Shown: in pieces, positions 1 through 13,106 of the stretch
Layout of the letters: every line of letters begins with the position of its first letter
Position numbering within the stretch: position 1 is the stretch's first letter
Assembly (NCBI RefSeq): GCF_001666835.1
Contig: NZ_LZJF01000014.1
Location: 1 to 64,000 of the forward strand
DNA length: 64,000 nucleotides
Source of the DNA: Mycobacterium sp. E3251
Lineage (GTDB): Bacteria; Actinomycetota; Actinomycetes; Mycobacteriales; Mycobacteriaceae
Direction of reading: 5' to 3'
Position numbers and translations under genes: made by a program
Notes under the pieces: generated by a model
What the model was told of the DNA's origin: nothing
The model's input: only the letters and a program-made list of their open reading frames with translations
Databases searched by the model: none

Positions 1-114
1 CAGGGCGGCTTCATCGCCGTCGCCGGACCGGCTCCCCGTTTGCGCCCGAACCCCGTCGATTCGCGGCGACCCAATCAGCCACCCGCTCCACCGCCGAAGA
101 TTTACGCTGCCTGA
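1..114 (+). CDS. Possible C-terminal end of a proline-rich protein (partial)
   Basis: The first reading frame is open from the window edge to a TGA at 112-114. It would encode about 37 residues rich in proline and ending in KIYAA. The 5' part lies outside the window. Sixty-one bases separate it from the TIR gene on the same strand. So short an open frame in GC-rich DNA can arise by chance, so this is only a possibility. Confidence 0.3.
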   Translation, partial: QGGFIAVAGPAPRLRPNPVDSRRPNQPPAPPPKIYAA

Positions 115-175
115 AACGCCTCAACCGCGTCCGCCCGCAGACCGACAAACCGCCGACCCTGCATCAGGAGAAAGC

Positions 176-1684
176 ATGACGCTATTTGTCAGTCACTCCA
201 GCCAGGACAAGGCGGCGATCCAGGATCTGTTGAAGGCGTTGCGGGACGCGCGTCAGCACGTGTGGGTTGACGAAACGTTGGGCGGCGGTGACGCATGGTG
301 GCGCACCATCCTCGAGGAAATCCGGGGCTGCGACGTGTTCGTCTTTGCGCTGTCGAACAACTCGATCGCATCGAAACCGTGTCAAGCCGAGTTGCGCTAC
401 GCCGAGGCTCTGCGCCGTCCGATCCTTCCCGTGCAGGTGGGCCCGGTCGATTCCATGCGGCTCACTCCGCTGGCGGAGACGCAGGTCATCGACTACCGAA
501 ATCCGACCGTGGACAGTGGTATTCAGCTGATCGAAGCGGTGCACGAATTGAAGGACAAGCTTGAGCCGCTGCCTTCACCCCTGCCAGACGAACCGCCGGT
601 GCCCTTCGCCTACCTGATGCGGCTGGGCCATACCCTCGCGGACCCGGAGCTCAGCGCCCACCAGCAGGCCGAGTTGGTGTCGGAGCTGAAGGCGGGGCTT
701 CGCGAGGACGGGGCCGATCCGGCTGCGCGCCGCGACATCGCCCGGTTGCTGTCCAAGCTGCGTGACCGCCCGGACGTCACCTATCAGGCGCGAAACAGCA
801 TCGATGCCCTGCTGAAGTCGGTGGACGAGGAACCTGCGACCGCGGCAGCCGCACCGATCACGGCGTCCGGCGCGCCGGCGGAGCCCGAATCGGGAGCGGT
901 CGCGGCGGACGGCTCCGACGCCGCGCCTCCGCACGCTCCCGAGGTCGGTAAGAGTCACCGGCCGCGCGCCAGGTGGGTCATCGCCGGCGGCGCGGGCTTG
1001 GCCGTTCTGATCGCGATCGTTGTCGTCGCGATGCTGCTGCTCCGCCCCAAGCCGGGTCCCGCCCCGGTGTCCCTGGAATCCGTCCTGCTCAGCGACGCGG
1101 AGATCAACTCCATCACGGGCACCTCCAATATGGCGAAAACCCCGGACAACCAAGGCAAGACGTTCAAGGACGTCAGCAAGGCGGTTGACGTGTCACCGCG
1201 GTGGTGCATGGGCGTGCTCTATCCCGGCGCGGACCTGACGTATGAAGACAGCGGAGAAAAGCAACTCGACTGGGCGGCGCTGGAGGATTCGGGTGGCTGG
1301 GTGCGGGCAGGCGAGGGCAATCACCACTTCGTCGATCAGGCCGTGGCGGCCTTTTCGACCAGAGACCAAGCCCTGGACTTCGTGCGGCGCTCGGCCAATG
1401 AGTGGGCGGCCTGCGACGGGAAGACGGTGACCGCGACCTACCTGGACAACGGCCGCGCGTACACGTGGGTCGTCGAAAACCTCACCGGGCACGCCCCGCA
1501 GATCACCCAGATGTACAGGCAACAGGGCAACGTTGCCAGCTACGCGTGCCAGCGGGTGTTGCAGGCGGCATCCGCCTACGTGATCGACGTGAAGGTGTGT
1601 GGGGACCACATCACCGACCAGGGCAGCGTGATCGCCGCGAAAATGGCCGTCAAGGTGCCGAAGTCCGCGGGGCCGAAGTTCTGA
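176..1684 (+). CDS. TIR-domain membrane protein with a PknH-type extracellular sensor domain
   Basis: The 502-residue product starts with a TIR domain (about 1-125): it opens FVSHSSQDK and has a SKPCQAEL segment with Glu72 where NAD-cleaving TIR enzymes carry their catalytic glutamate. A helical stretch (about 145-215) and an Ala/Pro-rich linker lead to one transmembrane helix (267-289) after a basic patch. The remainder (about 298-500) resembles the extracellular sensor domain of the kinase PknH, with four cysteines (344, 413, 458, 475) that could form two disulfides. The start is fixed by AGGAG at 166-170. TIR domains typically degrade or cyclise NAD+ or act as signalling adaptors. The inferred role is a transmembrane sensor with a cytoplasmic TIR output. 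It converges on the RyR/TrkA-N gene. Confidence 0.8.
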   Translation: MTLFVSHSSQDKAAIQDLLKALRDARQHVWVDETLGGGDAWWRTILEEIRGCDVFVFALSNNSIASKPCQAELRYAEALRRPILPVQVGPVDSMRLTPLAETQVIDYRNPTVDSGIQLIEAVHELKDKLEPLPSPLPDEPPVPFAYLMRLGHTLADPELSAHQQAELVSELKAGLREDGADPAARRDIARLLSKLRDRPDVTYQARNSIDALLKSVDEEPATAAAAPITASGAPAEPESGAVAADGSDAAPPHAPEVGKSHRPRARWVIAGGAGLAVLIAIVVVAMLLLRPKPGPAPVSLESVLLSDAEINSITGTSNMAKTPDNQGKTFKDVSKAVDVSPRWCMGVLYPGADLTYEDSGEKQLDWAALEDSGGWVRAGEGNHHFVDQAVAAFSTRDQALDFVRRSANEWAACDGKTVTATYLDNGRAYTWVVENLTGHAPQITQMYRQQGNVASYACQRVLQAASAYVIDVKVCGDHITDQGSVIAAKMAVKVPKSAGPKF

Positions 1685-1698
1685 ACTGGCGGCCGTTC

Positions 1699-3426
1699 TC
1701 ACTTCCGCTGGGTGCGGATGATCTGCAGGCCGGCCGAGGCGAGCAGGGCGGGGATCTCCCGAACGAACACGCGGTCGTAGTCGGCGACGTCGTCGGGCAG
1801 GTCGGAGAATGCCACCAGATACGGGGTCCTCTTGTTTTCGATGTCCTTCTCGCCCAGAGACCAGCCGTCGGCGAGGCGCTCGGCCATCCAGCGGTCGTGC
1901 TCGGCGACCGCCAGCGTCTCGACCTCGTCGGTGCTGAACGCGAATTCCGATGCGTCCCAATCCCGCAGGGGCGCAAGATCACAACCGACGCTTCTCAGCT
2001 TGACCGCAATGTGGCGCGCCTGCGCGCGGCTGGAATCTTTGCGTGATTCGTCCAGCTCCGACCACGGTGGCGCGGGTTTACCGGAAGCGAGTTGTTCGGC
2101 GCACCAGCGGCGGTGGATGGCATGGGCGATCGCCTCGTACGAACCGCCGCGGGTGAGTTCGACCGTGCAGGTTCGTTCGAGCGTCGGGAAGACATCGATG
2201 TCGGGTCCCCCCGCGCCGCCGGCCTCATCGAGGAGCCGGGCGACTCCGCGCGACCGCGTCAGCGCGACCACCAAGGGGACGGCGGGATCCAGTTCATGCC
2301 TCAACTGCAACGCCAGCTCAACGGCCTGCTCGTCGTTGTCGGCGGTCACGTAGGCGCGGGCCAGCGGGGGCGCTCCCGCATCGGCGTGATAGGCGCGCAG
2401 CCGGTGGATCTTGCTGACCGAGGCGGGCAGGGTGATGAAGCTGCACACCTGCTCGAGGGCGGGATAGTGGCCGAGAAGCAACTGCACCCGGTGGTCGGCC
2501 TGGTTGTCGACGACGGTGACCACCAGCTCCCCGGCGTCGTCGGCACGGTGCTCATACCACTCGCGTGCCGCGTGGTATGCCACCCAGGCACCCAAGTCGC
2601 CGAGGCCGGCGATGAGGATGTGCGGGCGGTCGCACCCGGTGCCGACGGGAAACGCATCCAGCAGCGACCGCGCGCCGATCTCGTCGGTGTTGAAGAAGTC
2701 GAGCGCCGACGCCGCGCGCTCGGCCTCCCGGATCCTCAGCAGCGCGCACAGCTCCGGGTCCGCGATTTGGGCCAGACAGGTCAGCACGTTCCCGGAACGG
2801 CCACCCGCAAGCAGGCTGGCAACGGCGACGATCTCGGTGTTGACGGCGTCATGCGGACACAGCGCGAGCAGCCGCGCCGCGCGCCGGACACCGGCCGCCT
2901 GCAGGGTTCGTTCCTGCTGCGCGTCGCCGACGATGACCGGCACCCCCCAGCCGTGGCACAACTGCATGTTCGGGTTCGCCGCGTCCGAGTCGATGACAAC
3001 CACGCGGTCCCCGGCCTCGCGGAGGTGGTGCAGAAACGCGCTGCCGACATCGCCGAGCCCGCACAGGACCACGTGACCGCTCATCAGCGGTACGCGCATC
3101 TGTTGCACGCGGTCGCGGAACAGCGACGCCAGGCCGCTGAGCCCCGCGAAGCCGGCGACGAGCGGGGCGAGGAAGCGGGCGATATCCAGCGTGACAGGCA
3201 GGTGGTCGTCGACCGGGGTCGACGCGGTGAACAGCTTGAAGCTCCAGAAGACGATGTCGCTCGGTTCGGGATGCCGTCTCCACAGCTGCCAGAACCCGAT
3301 GTTTCCCAGCACCAGCGCCACCACGCCCAGCCCGGCGAGCACATGCCAGCGGTAGTAGGACACCAGACCTGCGACGGACCACAGAAAAGTCCGCACAGAG
3401 CCCCGGGCGCCGCGACTGTCGTTCAC
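1699..3426 (-). CDS. Membrane TrkA-N / RyR-domain protein (channel-like, nucleotide sensing)
   Basis: The 575-residue product has two hydrophobic segments near the N terminus (about 25-48 and 84-104). Two Rossmann-type TrkA-N modules follow, with GLGDVG at 123-128 and GLGDLG at 274-279. The C terminus (about 501-575) matches the RyR repeat domain: HDRW, then GW, then NKRTPYL and a DLPDDVADYDR segment. TrkA-N domains bind NAD(H) or nucleotides and gate potassium transport. Bacterial RyR domains have been predicted to sense nucleotide-derived signals in conflict systems. The segment between the hydrophobic helices has no canonical TVGYG filter, so channel activity is only inferred. Translation probably starts at GTG 3426. 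Its stop lies 14 bases from that of the TIR gene, tail to tail. Confidence 0.75.
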   Translation of the reverse strand: MNDSRGARGSVRTFLWSVAGLVSYYRWHVLAGLGVVALVLGNIGFWQLWRRHPEPSDIVFWSFKLFTASTPVDDHLPVTLDIARFLAPLVAGFAGLSGLASLFRDRVQQMRVPLMSGHVVLCGLGDVGSAFLHHLREAGDRVVVIDSDAANPNMQLCHGWGVPVIVGDAQQERTLQAAGVRRAARLLALCPHDAVNTEIVAVASLLAGGRSGNVLTCLAQIADPELCALLRIREAERAASALDFFNTDEIGARSLLDAFPVGTGCDRPHILIAGLGDLGAWVAYHAAREWYEHRADDAGELVVTVVDNQADHRVQLLLGHYPALEQVCSFITLPASVSKIHRLRAYHADAGAPPLARAYVTADNDEQAVELALQLRHELDPAVPLVVALTRSRGVARLLDEAGGAGGPDIDVFPTLERTCTVELTRGGSYEAIAHAIHRRWCAEQLASGKPAPPWSELDESRKDSSRAQARHIAVKLRSVGCDLAPLRDWDASEFAFSTDEVETLAVAEHDRWMAERLADGWSLGEKDIENKRTPYLVAFSDLPDDVADYDRVFVREIPALLASAGLQIIRTQRK

Positions 3427-3492
3427 GCCAATATCGTTTCACCGCTGGTCAGCGATGTCTGGCATATCGCCCCGGCGGGAGGCGGCTTCTCG

Positions 3493-4635
3493 CTAGTCCG
3501 GCTTGAACGGGTTGACGGCGAACTGGATCACCCGATACGGCGCGGCCACGCGCGCGCGAGTGTCCCACTGGCTGACGAAGATTCGCAGCTCGTCGAGCGT
3601 CGAGCCGGGCGAGATGTATCCGCCGTACGGCTGCGCGAGCCGGTTGTCGTAGGGCGGCGGCAGGCTCTCCGCGGGCTCGGGCCACTCGTCGTGCTGCACC
3701 ACCGTGGTCACCGGTGCGTCGCCAAGCGACGTCGGGTCGTTGGCGACTCGCACCTCCATGTTGCCGGTCACCGCGTTGAAATACGACAGCACGGCCTTGC
3801 CGTCGATCTGCCGCACGCACATCTCGCCCACCGCGTCCGGCCACAGCGGGGTGGGGGGTTTGCCCCAGCCGCCGTCGGGTCCGGCCGCCCAGCCCTGCCA
3901 TCGGGACCGGTCGGTAAACGTTTGCGGGGTGGCCCGATACAGCACGACAGGATCCCGACGGGTGAAGCTGTCGGCGACGATATACACCCATCCGGTGGGC
4001 GAGTCGGGCGTGGGGATCGGGTCGTAGTAGCCGCTGATCTGTGTCTGTGAGCCGCCCTGGTACGACGCGGGTCGCCGCGATCCCGCGAGGGTCTGCCAGC
4101 CCGCCCGCGCGGGTTCGGCCGTGACGAGCCGGGAGCTTTGCGGCTCCAGGTTCTTCGTGGTCGTCACCATCATGTAGTTGCGCCGGTTGATCTGCACCAC
4201 GCCCGCGGGCAGCTGCGAGGCGCCGGGCGGGGCGGGGTCGGCGAGCAGCGGTTTGCTGACCCCGGTGACGCCGGTGTAGCGCACGCCGGCCGGGTCATCG
4301 ACGGAAGCGGTGTCCACGCGCAGCGCCACCGGCGCGTACCAGCCGCCGAACCCGACGCCTTGGCCGGCGAAGCTGTCGCCGCAGACCTGCAACAGCTCGG
4401 CGGGGAACTCGACGAACTCACAGAGATCCGTCGCGCCGATGCCGTAGTCGCCGGTCGGGGTGCCGGTGCCGGCCGTCGGGCCGATCCGCAGCACCTGACC
4501 GGGCGCCAGCGGCTGAACGATCGGCTCGGGGACCGGCGCGGGCGGGTCGGCGTGCGCGGCCCAAAACCATTGCGGCGCAAACAGAATCACAGCAAGCGAG
4601 CACCGCGCGACCAGTCGGGCGTGGGCGGTGCTCAC
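3493..4635 (-). CDS. Secreted DUF4185-type protein (Rv3707c-like)
   Basis: The 380-residue product begins with a basic N terminus, a hydrophobic core (about 10-24) and an AHA cleavage site, so it is probably exported. The mature part starts with a proline stretch and then shows a repeated Trp/Tyr/Gly pattern with phrases such as TGDYGIGATDLCEF and GWVYIVADSF, as in DUF4185 proteins, which are thought to be beta-propeller-like and possibly glycan-active. I chose GTG 4635, eight bases after the asd stop, because an upstream ATG at 4671 would overlap asd and add a non-signal extension. The position directly downstream of asd matches M. tuberculosis Rv3707c. No catalytic residues are assigned. 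Confidence 0.7.
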   Translation of the reverse strand: MSTAHARLVARCSLAVILFAPQWFWAAHADPPAPVPEPIVQPLAPGQVLRIGPTAGTGTPTGDYGIGATDLCEFVEFPAELLQVCGDSFAGQGVGFGGWYAPVALRVDTASVDDPAGVRYTGVTGVSKPLLADPAPPGASQLPAGVVQINRRNYMMVTTTKNLEPQSSRLVTAEPARAGWQTLAGSRRPASYQGGSQTQISGYYDPIPTPDSPTGWVYIVADSFTRRDPVVLYRATPQTFTDRSRWQGWAAGPDGGWGKPPTPLWPDAVGEMCVRQIDGKAVLSYFNAVTGNMEVRVANDPTSLGDAPVTTVVQHDEWPEPAESLPPPYDNRLAQPYGGYISPGSTLDELRIFVSQWDTRARVAAPYRVIQFAVNPFKPD

Positions 4636-4642
4636 CCGCCTA

Positions 4643-6943
<2,301 letters not shown>

Positions 6944-7086
6944 TACTTTTCCCGCCCTTCCGGCACGTTTTAAGCCCACAACAGAATACGTGGCTGCGCA
7001 TAACGGTTTACCCAGCGTTGCTAAGCACTCCGGCCTGCGGTTTTGAGCGAGTTCTAGCGCAATTTTCTCCGCGACGCCAATCGCGG

Positions 7087-9015
<1,929 letters not shown>

Positions 9016-9021
9016 CCGGCG

Positions 9022-10014
9022 CTAGAACAGCGCGAGCTGCTGGTCGAGCGTGGTGGTATCGGTGAACTCCTCCATGCTGGTGCCGCCGACGACGGCGCGG
9101 ATGGAGTCCATGAACTGCGTGTCGGAAATCACCGGTATCCCCAGCTGCCGGGCCAGGTAGCCCTTGCCCTGGTCCGGCGCGGGATCGTTGCAGACCACCA
9201 GCGACGTCTCCCCGTCGACGGTGTCGCTGTAGGCCAGCCCGGCATGCAGGATCCGCTCCACGAGTTCCTCGTGGGTGCGCCCCACCTCGGCCGCCAGGGC
9301 CACCCGCATGCCCTGCACCAGCGGCCTGCCGCCCACGTAATGGCCGGGGTTGAGATACGGGCAGGGCATCCGCGAGGCCAGCACCTTCAACGGGCGCAGC
9401 TCGTCATGCGTGACGCGGCCGTTCGGCCAGCGGCGCCGCGTCACCGGATGCACCGGCAGCCAGATGTCGCATTCGCGCGCCCGCTCGAGGGCCGAGGCCA
9501 GCACACCGGTCAGCACCATCGCGTCGTCGAAGGCGTCGTGCGGCCGTTCCTGGGTCACGCCCCAGTGCGCCGCCAAGGTCTCCAACCGCAGGTTGTCGAT
9601 GCCGAGATCCAGCCGCCGGGCCAGCTCGACCGTGCACATGACGGAGTCGATGGGGAGTTCGGCCTCGGCGAGCTCGGCTTCGGCGGCCAGGAACGCGTAG
9701 TCGAACGCGACGTTGTGGGCTACCAGCGTGCGGCCGTCCAGCACCTTGACCACGTCGTCGACGATGTCGGCGAACTGCGGTTGGTCTTCGAGCATGGCGG
9801 CGGTCAGGCCGTGCACGTGGGTGGGCCCGGGATCGACCCCGGGGTTGAGCAGGCTGACCACGGATTGCTCGACGCGCCCGTCGTCGTCGAGGCCGAGCAC
9901 CGCCAGGCTGATGACCCGGGCCTGGCCCGGCCGAAAGCCCGTGGTCTCGACGTCGATGACAGCCCAGCCCCCGTCCGGCTCGCTGGCCGGTCGCCCCCAG
10001 GACACCCGGTTCAT
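9022..10014 (-). CDS. DnaQ-like 3'-5' exonuclease with C-terminal BRCT-like domain (Rv3711c-like)
   Basis: The 330-residue product has the DEDDh exonuclease motifs: AVIDVETTGF near residue 20, HNVAFDYAFL near 105, and HDAFDDA near 170. These are the metal-binding acids and histidine of DNA polymerase III epsilon-type proofreaders. The last 80 residues (ALAAEVGRTHEELVERI to the end) look like a BRCT domain. Although the frame stays open to 11388, ATG 10014 (MNRVSWGRP) is the sensible start, since the extension would lie antisense to murT. It converges on leuA with six bases between stops. Which polymerase it serves is not shown. Confidence 0.88.
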   Translation of the reverse strand: MNRVSWGRPASEPDGGWAVIDVETTGFRPGQARVISLAVLGLDDDGRVEQSVVSLLNPGVDPGPTHVHGLTAAMLEDQPQFADIVDDVVKVLDGRTLVAHNVAFDYAFLAAEAELAEAELPIDSVMCTVELARRLDLGIDNLRLETLAAHWGVTQERPHDAFDDAMVLTGVLASALERARECDIWLPVHPVTRRRWPNGRVTHDELRPLKVLASRMPCPYLNPGHYVGGRPLVQGMRVALAAEVGRTHEELVERILHAGLAYSDTVDGETSLVVCNDPAPDQGKGYLARQLGIPVISDTQFMDSIRAVVGGTSMEEFTDTTTLDQQLALF

Positions 10015-10101
10015 GACTTGAGGATGGCACGTCCGACCGACAACGCCTGGTCGCTGCGCTGCCGTGTCGGCGGTGAATTCGATGCGGCCGGTGGCCGCCT
10101 T

Positions 10102-10107
10102 TAAACT
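10102..10107 (+). promoter_or_regulatory. Predicted -10 element for murT-gatD
   Basis: TAAACT lies six bases before GTG 10114, the spacing expected for a leaderless transcript that begins at the start codon. There is no Shine-Dalgarno sequence in front of that GTG, which supports this reading. Confidence 0.5.
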
Positions 10108-10113
10108 GCGCGG

Positions 10114-11343
10114 GTGATCACCACCCGCGCACGCCTCGCCCTCGCCGCCGGAGCGAGCGCGCGCTGGGCATCGCGGGTGACTGGGCGCGGCGCCGGGGCG
10201 ATGATCGGCGGCCTGATCGCGATGACCCTGGATCGCTCGGTGCTTCGCCAGCTCGCGGCCGGACGGCGCACCGTCGTCGTCACCGGCACCAACGGCAAGT
10301 CGACCACCACCCGGATGACCGCCGCCGCGCTGGGCACGCTGGGACCGGTGGCCACCAACGCCGAGGGCGCCAACATGGACGCCGGCCTGGTGGCCGCGCT
10401 GGCCGCGCACCGCGATGCGCCGCTGGCGGCCCTGGAAGTCGACGAGATGCACGTGCCGCACGTCTCCGATGCCGTCGAGCCCGCGGTCGTCGTGCTGCTC
10501 AACCTGTCGCGCGACCAGTTGGACCGGGTCGGCGAGATCAACGTCATCGAACGCACGTTGCGGGCCGGGCTGGCCAGGCACCCGACGACGGTCGTCGTCG
10601 CCAACTGCGACGACGTGCTGATGACGTCGGCGGCCTACGACAGCCCGAACGTGGTCTGGGTGGCCGCGGGCGGCTCGTGGGCCAACGACTCGGTCAGCTG
10701 CCCGCGCAGCGGCGAGGTCATCGTCCGCGAGCAGGGCCACTGGTATTCCACCGGCGCGGACTTCAAGCGGCCCAGCCCGCAGTGGTGGTTCGACGACGAG
10801 ACGCTGTATGGGCCCGACGGGCTGGCGCTGCCGATGCGGTTGGCGCTGCCGGGCGCGGTCAATCGGGGTAACGCCGCCCAGGCCGTCGCCGCGGCCGTCG
10901 CGCTGGGCGCCGATCCTTCGAAGGCGGTGGCGGCCGTGTCGGGCGTCGACGAGGTCGCCGGGCGCTACCGGTCCGTCCGCGTCGGCAACCACGAAGCGCG
11001 GATCCTGCTGGCCAAGAACCCGGCCGGCTGGCAGGAGGCGCTGTCCATGGTGGACAAGCAGGCGGCCGGGGTGGTCATCGCGGTCAACGGGCAGGTGCCC
11101 GACGGCGAGGACCTGTCCTGGCTGTGGGACGTGCGGTTCGAGCACTTCGAGGAGACGGCCGTCGTGGCCGCCGGGGAACGCGGCACCGACTTGGCGGTGC
11201 GCCTCGGCTACGCCGGCGTCGACCACACCCTGGTGCACGACACCGTGGCGGCGATCGCGTCCTGCCCGCCGGGGCGGGTCGAGGTCGTCGCCAACTACAC
11301 CGCGTTCCTCCAGCTGCAACGGGCGTTGGCGCGCCATGGCTGA
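10114..11343 (+). CDS. murT: Lipid II isoglutaminyl synthase, MurT subunit
   Basis: The 409-residue Mur-ligase-type protein has an ATP-binding loop GTNGKSTTT at 58-66, a Mur-ligase central domain, and the C-terminal DUF1727 region (EVAGRYRSV onward). With GatD it amidates the alpha-carboxyl of D-glutamate in the lipid II stem peptide at the cytoplasmic membrane. The Cys4 zinc ribbon known from staphylococcal MurT appears lost: only one cysteine is seen in the equivalent VSCPRSGEV segment. The gene overlaps gatD by eight bases, typical of coupled translation of the two subunits. Confidence 0.93.
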   Translation: MITTRARLALAAGASARWASRVTGRGAGAMIGGLIAMTLDRSVLRQLAAGRRTVVVTGTNGKSTTTRMTAAALGTLGPVATNAEGANMDAGLVAALAAHRDAPLAALEVDEMHVPHVSDAVEPAVVVLLNLSRDQLDRVGEINVIERTLRAGLARHPTTVVVANCDDVLMTSAAYDSPNVVWVAAGGSWANDSVSCPRSGEVIVREQGHWYSTGADFKRPSPQWWFDDETLYGPDGLALPMRLALPGAVNRGNAAQAVAAAVALGADPSKAVAAVSGVDEVAGRYRSVRVGNHEARILLAKNPAGWQEALSMVDKQAAGVVIAVNGQVPDGEDLSWLWDVRFEHFEETAVVAAGERGTDLAVRLGYAGVDHTLVHDTVAAIASCPPGRVEVVANYTAFLQLQRALARHG

Positions 11344-12043
11344 CTCGGCGGTGCGGATCGGGCTGGTGCTGCCCGACGTGATGGGCACCTACGGCGACGG
11401 AGGCAACGCGCTGGTGCTGCGCCAGCGGCTGCGGCTGCGGGGCATCGCCGCGGAGATCGTCGAGATCACGCTCGCCGACCCGGTGCCGGACTCGCTGGAC
11501 CTCTACACCCTGGGCGGCGCCGAGGACTATGCGCAGCGGTTGGCCACCAGGCACCTGATCAAGCATCCCGGGCTCCAGCGGGCCGCGGAGCGGGGAGCGC
11601 CCGTGCTGGCGATCTGCGCCGCCGTTCAGGTGCTGGGGCGCTGGTATGAGACGTCGGCGGGGGAACGGGTCGACGGAGTCGGCCTGCTCGACGCGACCAC
11701 CTCGCCGCAGGACGCCCGCACCATCGGCGAGCTGGTCAGCAAGCCGCTACTACCCGGGCTGACCCAGCGGCTCACCGGTTTCGAAAACCACCGGGGCGGC
11801 ACCGTCCTGGGCCCGGCCGCGTCGCCGCTTGGCGCGGTGGTCAAGGGCGCGGGCAACCGGGCGGGCGACGGCTTCGACGGCGCGGTCCAGGGCAGCGTAG
11901 TCGCCACCTACATGCATGGGCCGTGCCTGGCCCGCAACCCGGAGCTGGCCGACCTGCTGCTGAGCAAGGTGGTGGGTGAGCTGGCGCCGCTGGAGCTGCC
12001 CGAGGTGGAGTTGCTGCGCCGCGAGCGGTTGGGGGCGCGCTGA
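11336..12043 (+). CDS. gatD: Lipid II isoglutaminyl synthase, GatD glutamine amidotransferase subunit
   Basis: The 235-residue class I, CobB/CobQ-type glutaminase supplies ammonia to MurT. The nucleophile is Cys94 in LAICAAVQ, and the catalytic histidine is in TYMHGPCLARN near the C terminus. It begins inside the end of murT (ATG 11336) and has no separate promoter. The length matches Rv3713 (formerly called cobQ2). The motif around the nucleophile is ICAAVQ rather than the commoner ICGGYQ, but the cysteine is kept. Confidence 0.93.
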   Translation: MADSAVRIGLVLPDVMGTYGDGGNALVLRQRLRLRGIAAEIVEITLADPVPDSLDLYTLGGAEDYAQRLATRHLIKHPGLQRAAERGAPVLAICAAVQVLGRWYETSAGERVDGVGLLDATTSPQDARTIGELVSKPLLPGLTQRLTGFENHRGGTVLGPAASPLGAVVKGAGNRAGDGFDGAVQGSVVATYMHGPCLARNPELADLLLSKVVGELAPLELPEVELLRRERLGAR

Positions 12044-12044
12044 C

Positions 12045-12479
12045 GTGAATGAGATCGCGAGAATCGGCCGGCCGGGGTTGGCGGGCGGCGGCGCCCTGCT
12101 GGTCGCGGCCGCATTGATTACGCCGGTGCCGGCGCACGCCACCCCGGAGGTGCCGAGCGGTAGCTACACCGTGCTCTATACCGACAGCGACAAGTCGACC
12201 ACGTGGCTTTTCGCCCCCTGCGGGTCGGACTGCACGCTGGCGACCTCGCAGGACGGCGGGACGTTCGTCATCAGCTGGGAGTTCGACCTCGCGAACGGAC
12301 GCTGGACCCACAGCGGCGCGACGCAGGCGCCGTGCGCGAACGGAACGTCGGTCCCGGCAACCGTCGACTACAGCTTCGACGCGGTGTCGCTTGCCGGTGA
12401 GGGCCGGACGACCACGTCCGACGGGTGCGGCGGTCCAGGCTCGACGGTCACCCGGCCGTTCCGATTGACCAAAACCTGA
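12045..12479 (+). CDS. Small secreted protein of unknown function
   Basis: GTG 12045 begins two bases after the gatD stop. The 144-residue product has a signal peptide with a hydrophobic core LAGGGALLVAAALITPV and an AHA cleavage site near residue 30. The mature protein is small, Thr/Ser/Asp-rich and probably beta-stranded, with four cysteines in FAPCGSDC, APCANG and DGCGG that could form two disulfides outside the cell. I do not recognise a named family. In M. tuberculosis, as I recall it, a different opposite-strand gene sits here, so this locus differs. Confidence 0.65.
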   Translation: MNEIARIGRPGLAGGGALLVAAALITPVPAHATPEVPSGSYTVLYTDSDKSTTWLFAPCGSDCTLATSQDGGTFVISWEFDLANGRWTHSGATQAPCANGTSVPATVDYSFDAVSLAGEGRTTTSDGCGGPGSTVTRPFRLTKT

Positions 12480-12484
12480 GCGTC

Positions 12485-13096
12485 TCAGACCATCGCCCGG
12501 CGGCCGGCCAGCGCGCGGCCCAGGGTCAGCTCGTCGGCGAATTCCAGGTCGCCGCCCATCGGCAGCCCCGACGCGATCCGCGTCACGGTCAGCCCGGGGA
12601 TGTCGCGCAACATGCGGACCAGATAGGTCGCGGTGGCCTCGCCCTCGGTGTTCGGGTCGGTCGCGATGATCACCTCGGTGATGTCGACATCGTCGACCCG
12701 CTCCCCGATCCGGCTCAACAACTCGCGGATCCGCAGCTGATCGGGCCCCACGCCCGACAGCGGGTCCAGCGCGCCGCCCAGCACGTGGTAGCGGCCGCGG
12801 AACTCGCGGGTGCGCTCGACGGCCTGGACGTCCTTCGGCTCCTCGACGACGCAGACCAGCGAGCCGTCCCGGCGGGGGTCCGAGCAGATCCGGCAGCGCT
12901 CGTTGTCGGAGACGTTGCCGCACACCGCGCAGAACCGCACGCCGTCGCGGACCTTGCCCAGCGCCGCGGTCAGCCGGTCGATGTCCGGCGGTTCGACCGA
13001 CAACAAATGAAAGGCGATGCGCTGAGCGCTTTTGGGCCCGATGCCCGGCAGCTTGCCGAGCTCGTCGATCAGGTCCTGGACGGGTCCTTCAAACAT
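12485..13096 (-). CDS. recR: Recombination mediator RecR
   Basis: The 203-residue protein acts with RecO to load RecA on gapped DNA. It has an N-terminal helix-hairpin-helix ([20 protein letters not shown]), a Cys4 zinc finger ([16 protein letters not shown]) near residues 56-71, and a TOPRIM domain beginning [11 protein letters not shown]. It lies ten bases downstream of ebfC in the same direction, a classic bacterial pairing. The gene is full length. Confidence 0.97.
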   Translation of the reverse strand: MFEGPVQDLIDELGKLPGIGPKSAQRIAFHLLSVEPPDIDRLTAALGKVRDGVRFCAVCGNVSDNERCRICSDPRRDGSLVCVVEEPKDVQAVERTREFRGRYHVLGGALDPLSGVGPDQLRIRELLSRIGERVDDVDITEVIIATDPNTEGEATATYLVRMLRDIPGLTVTRIASGLPMGGDLEFADELTLGRALAGRRAMV

Positions 13097-13106
13097 GTCG
13101 GAATAT

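Noticed and set aside
2092..4050. Long open frame of about 650 codons on the plus strand
   Set aside because: It is antisense to the RyR/TrkA-N and DUF4185 genes, which show recognisable domains and correct codon pattern; its composition is Arg/Gly/His-rich, typical of GC-rich shadows.
9022..11388. Extension of the exonuclease frame to 788 codons
   Set aside because: The extra N-terminal part is antisense to murT and has shadow composition. ATG 10014 gives the family length.
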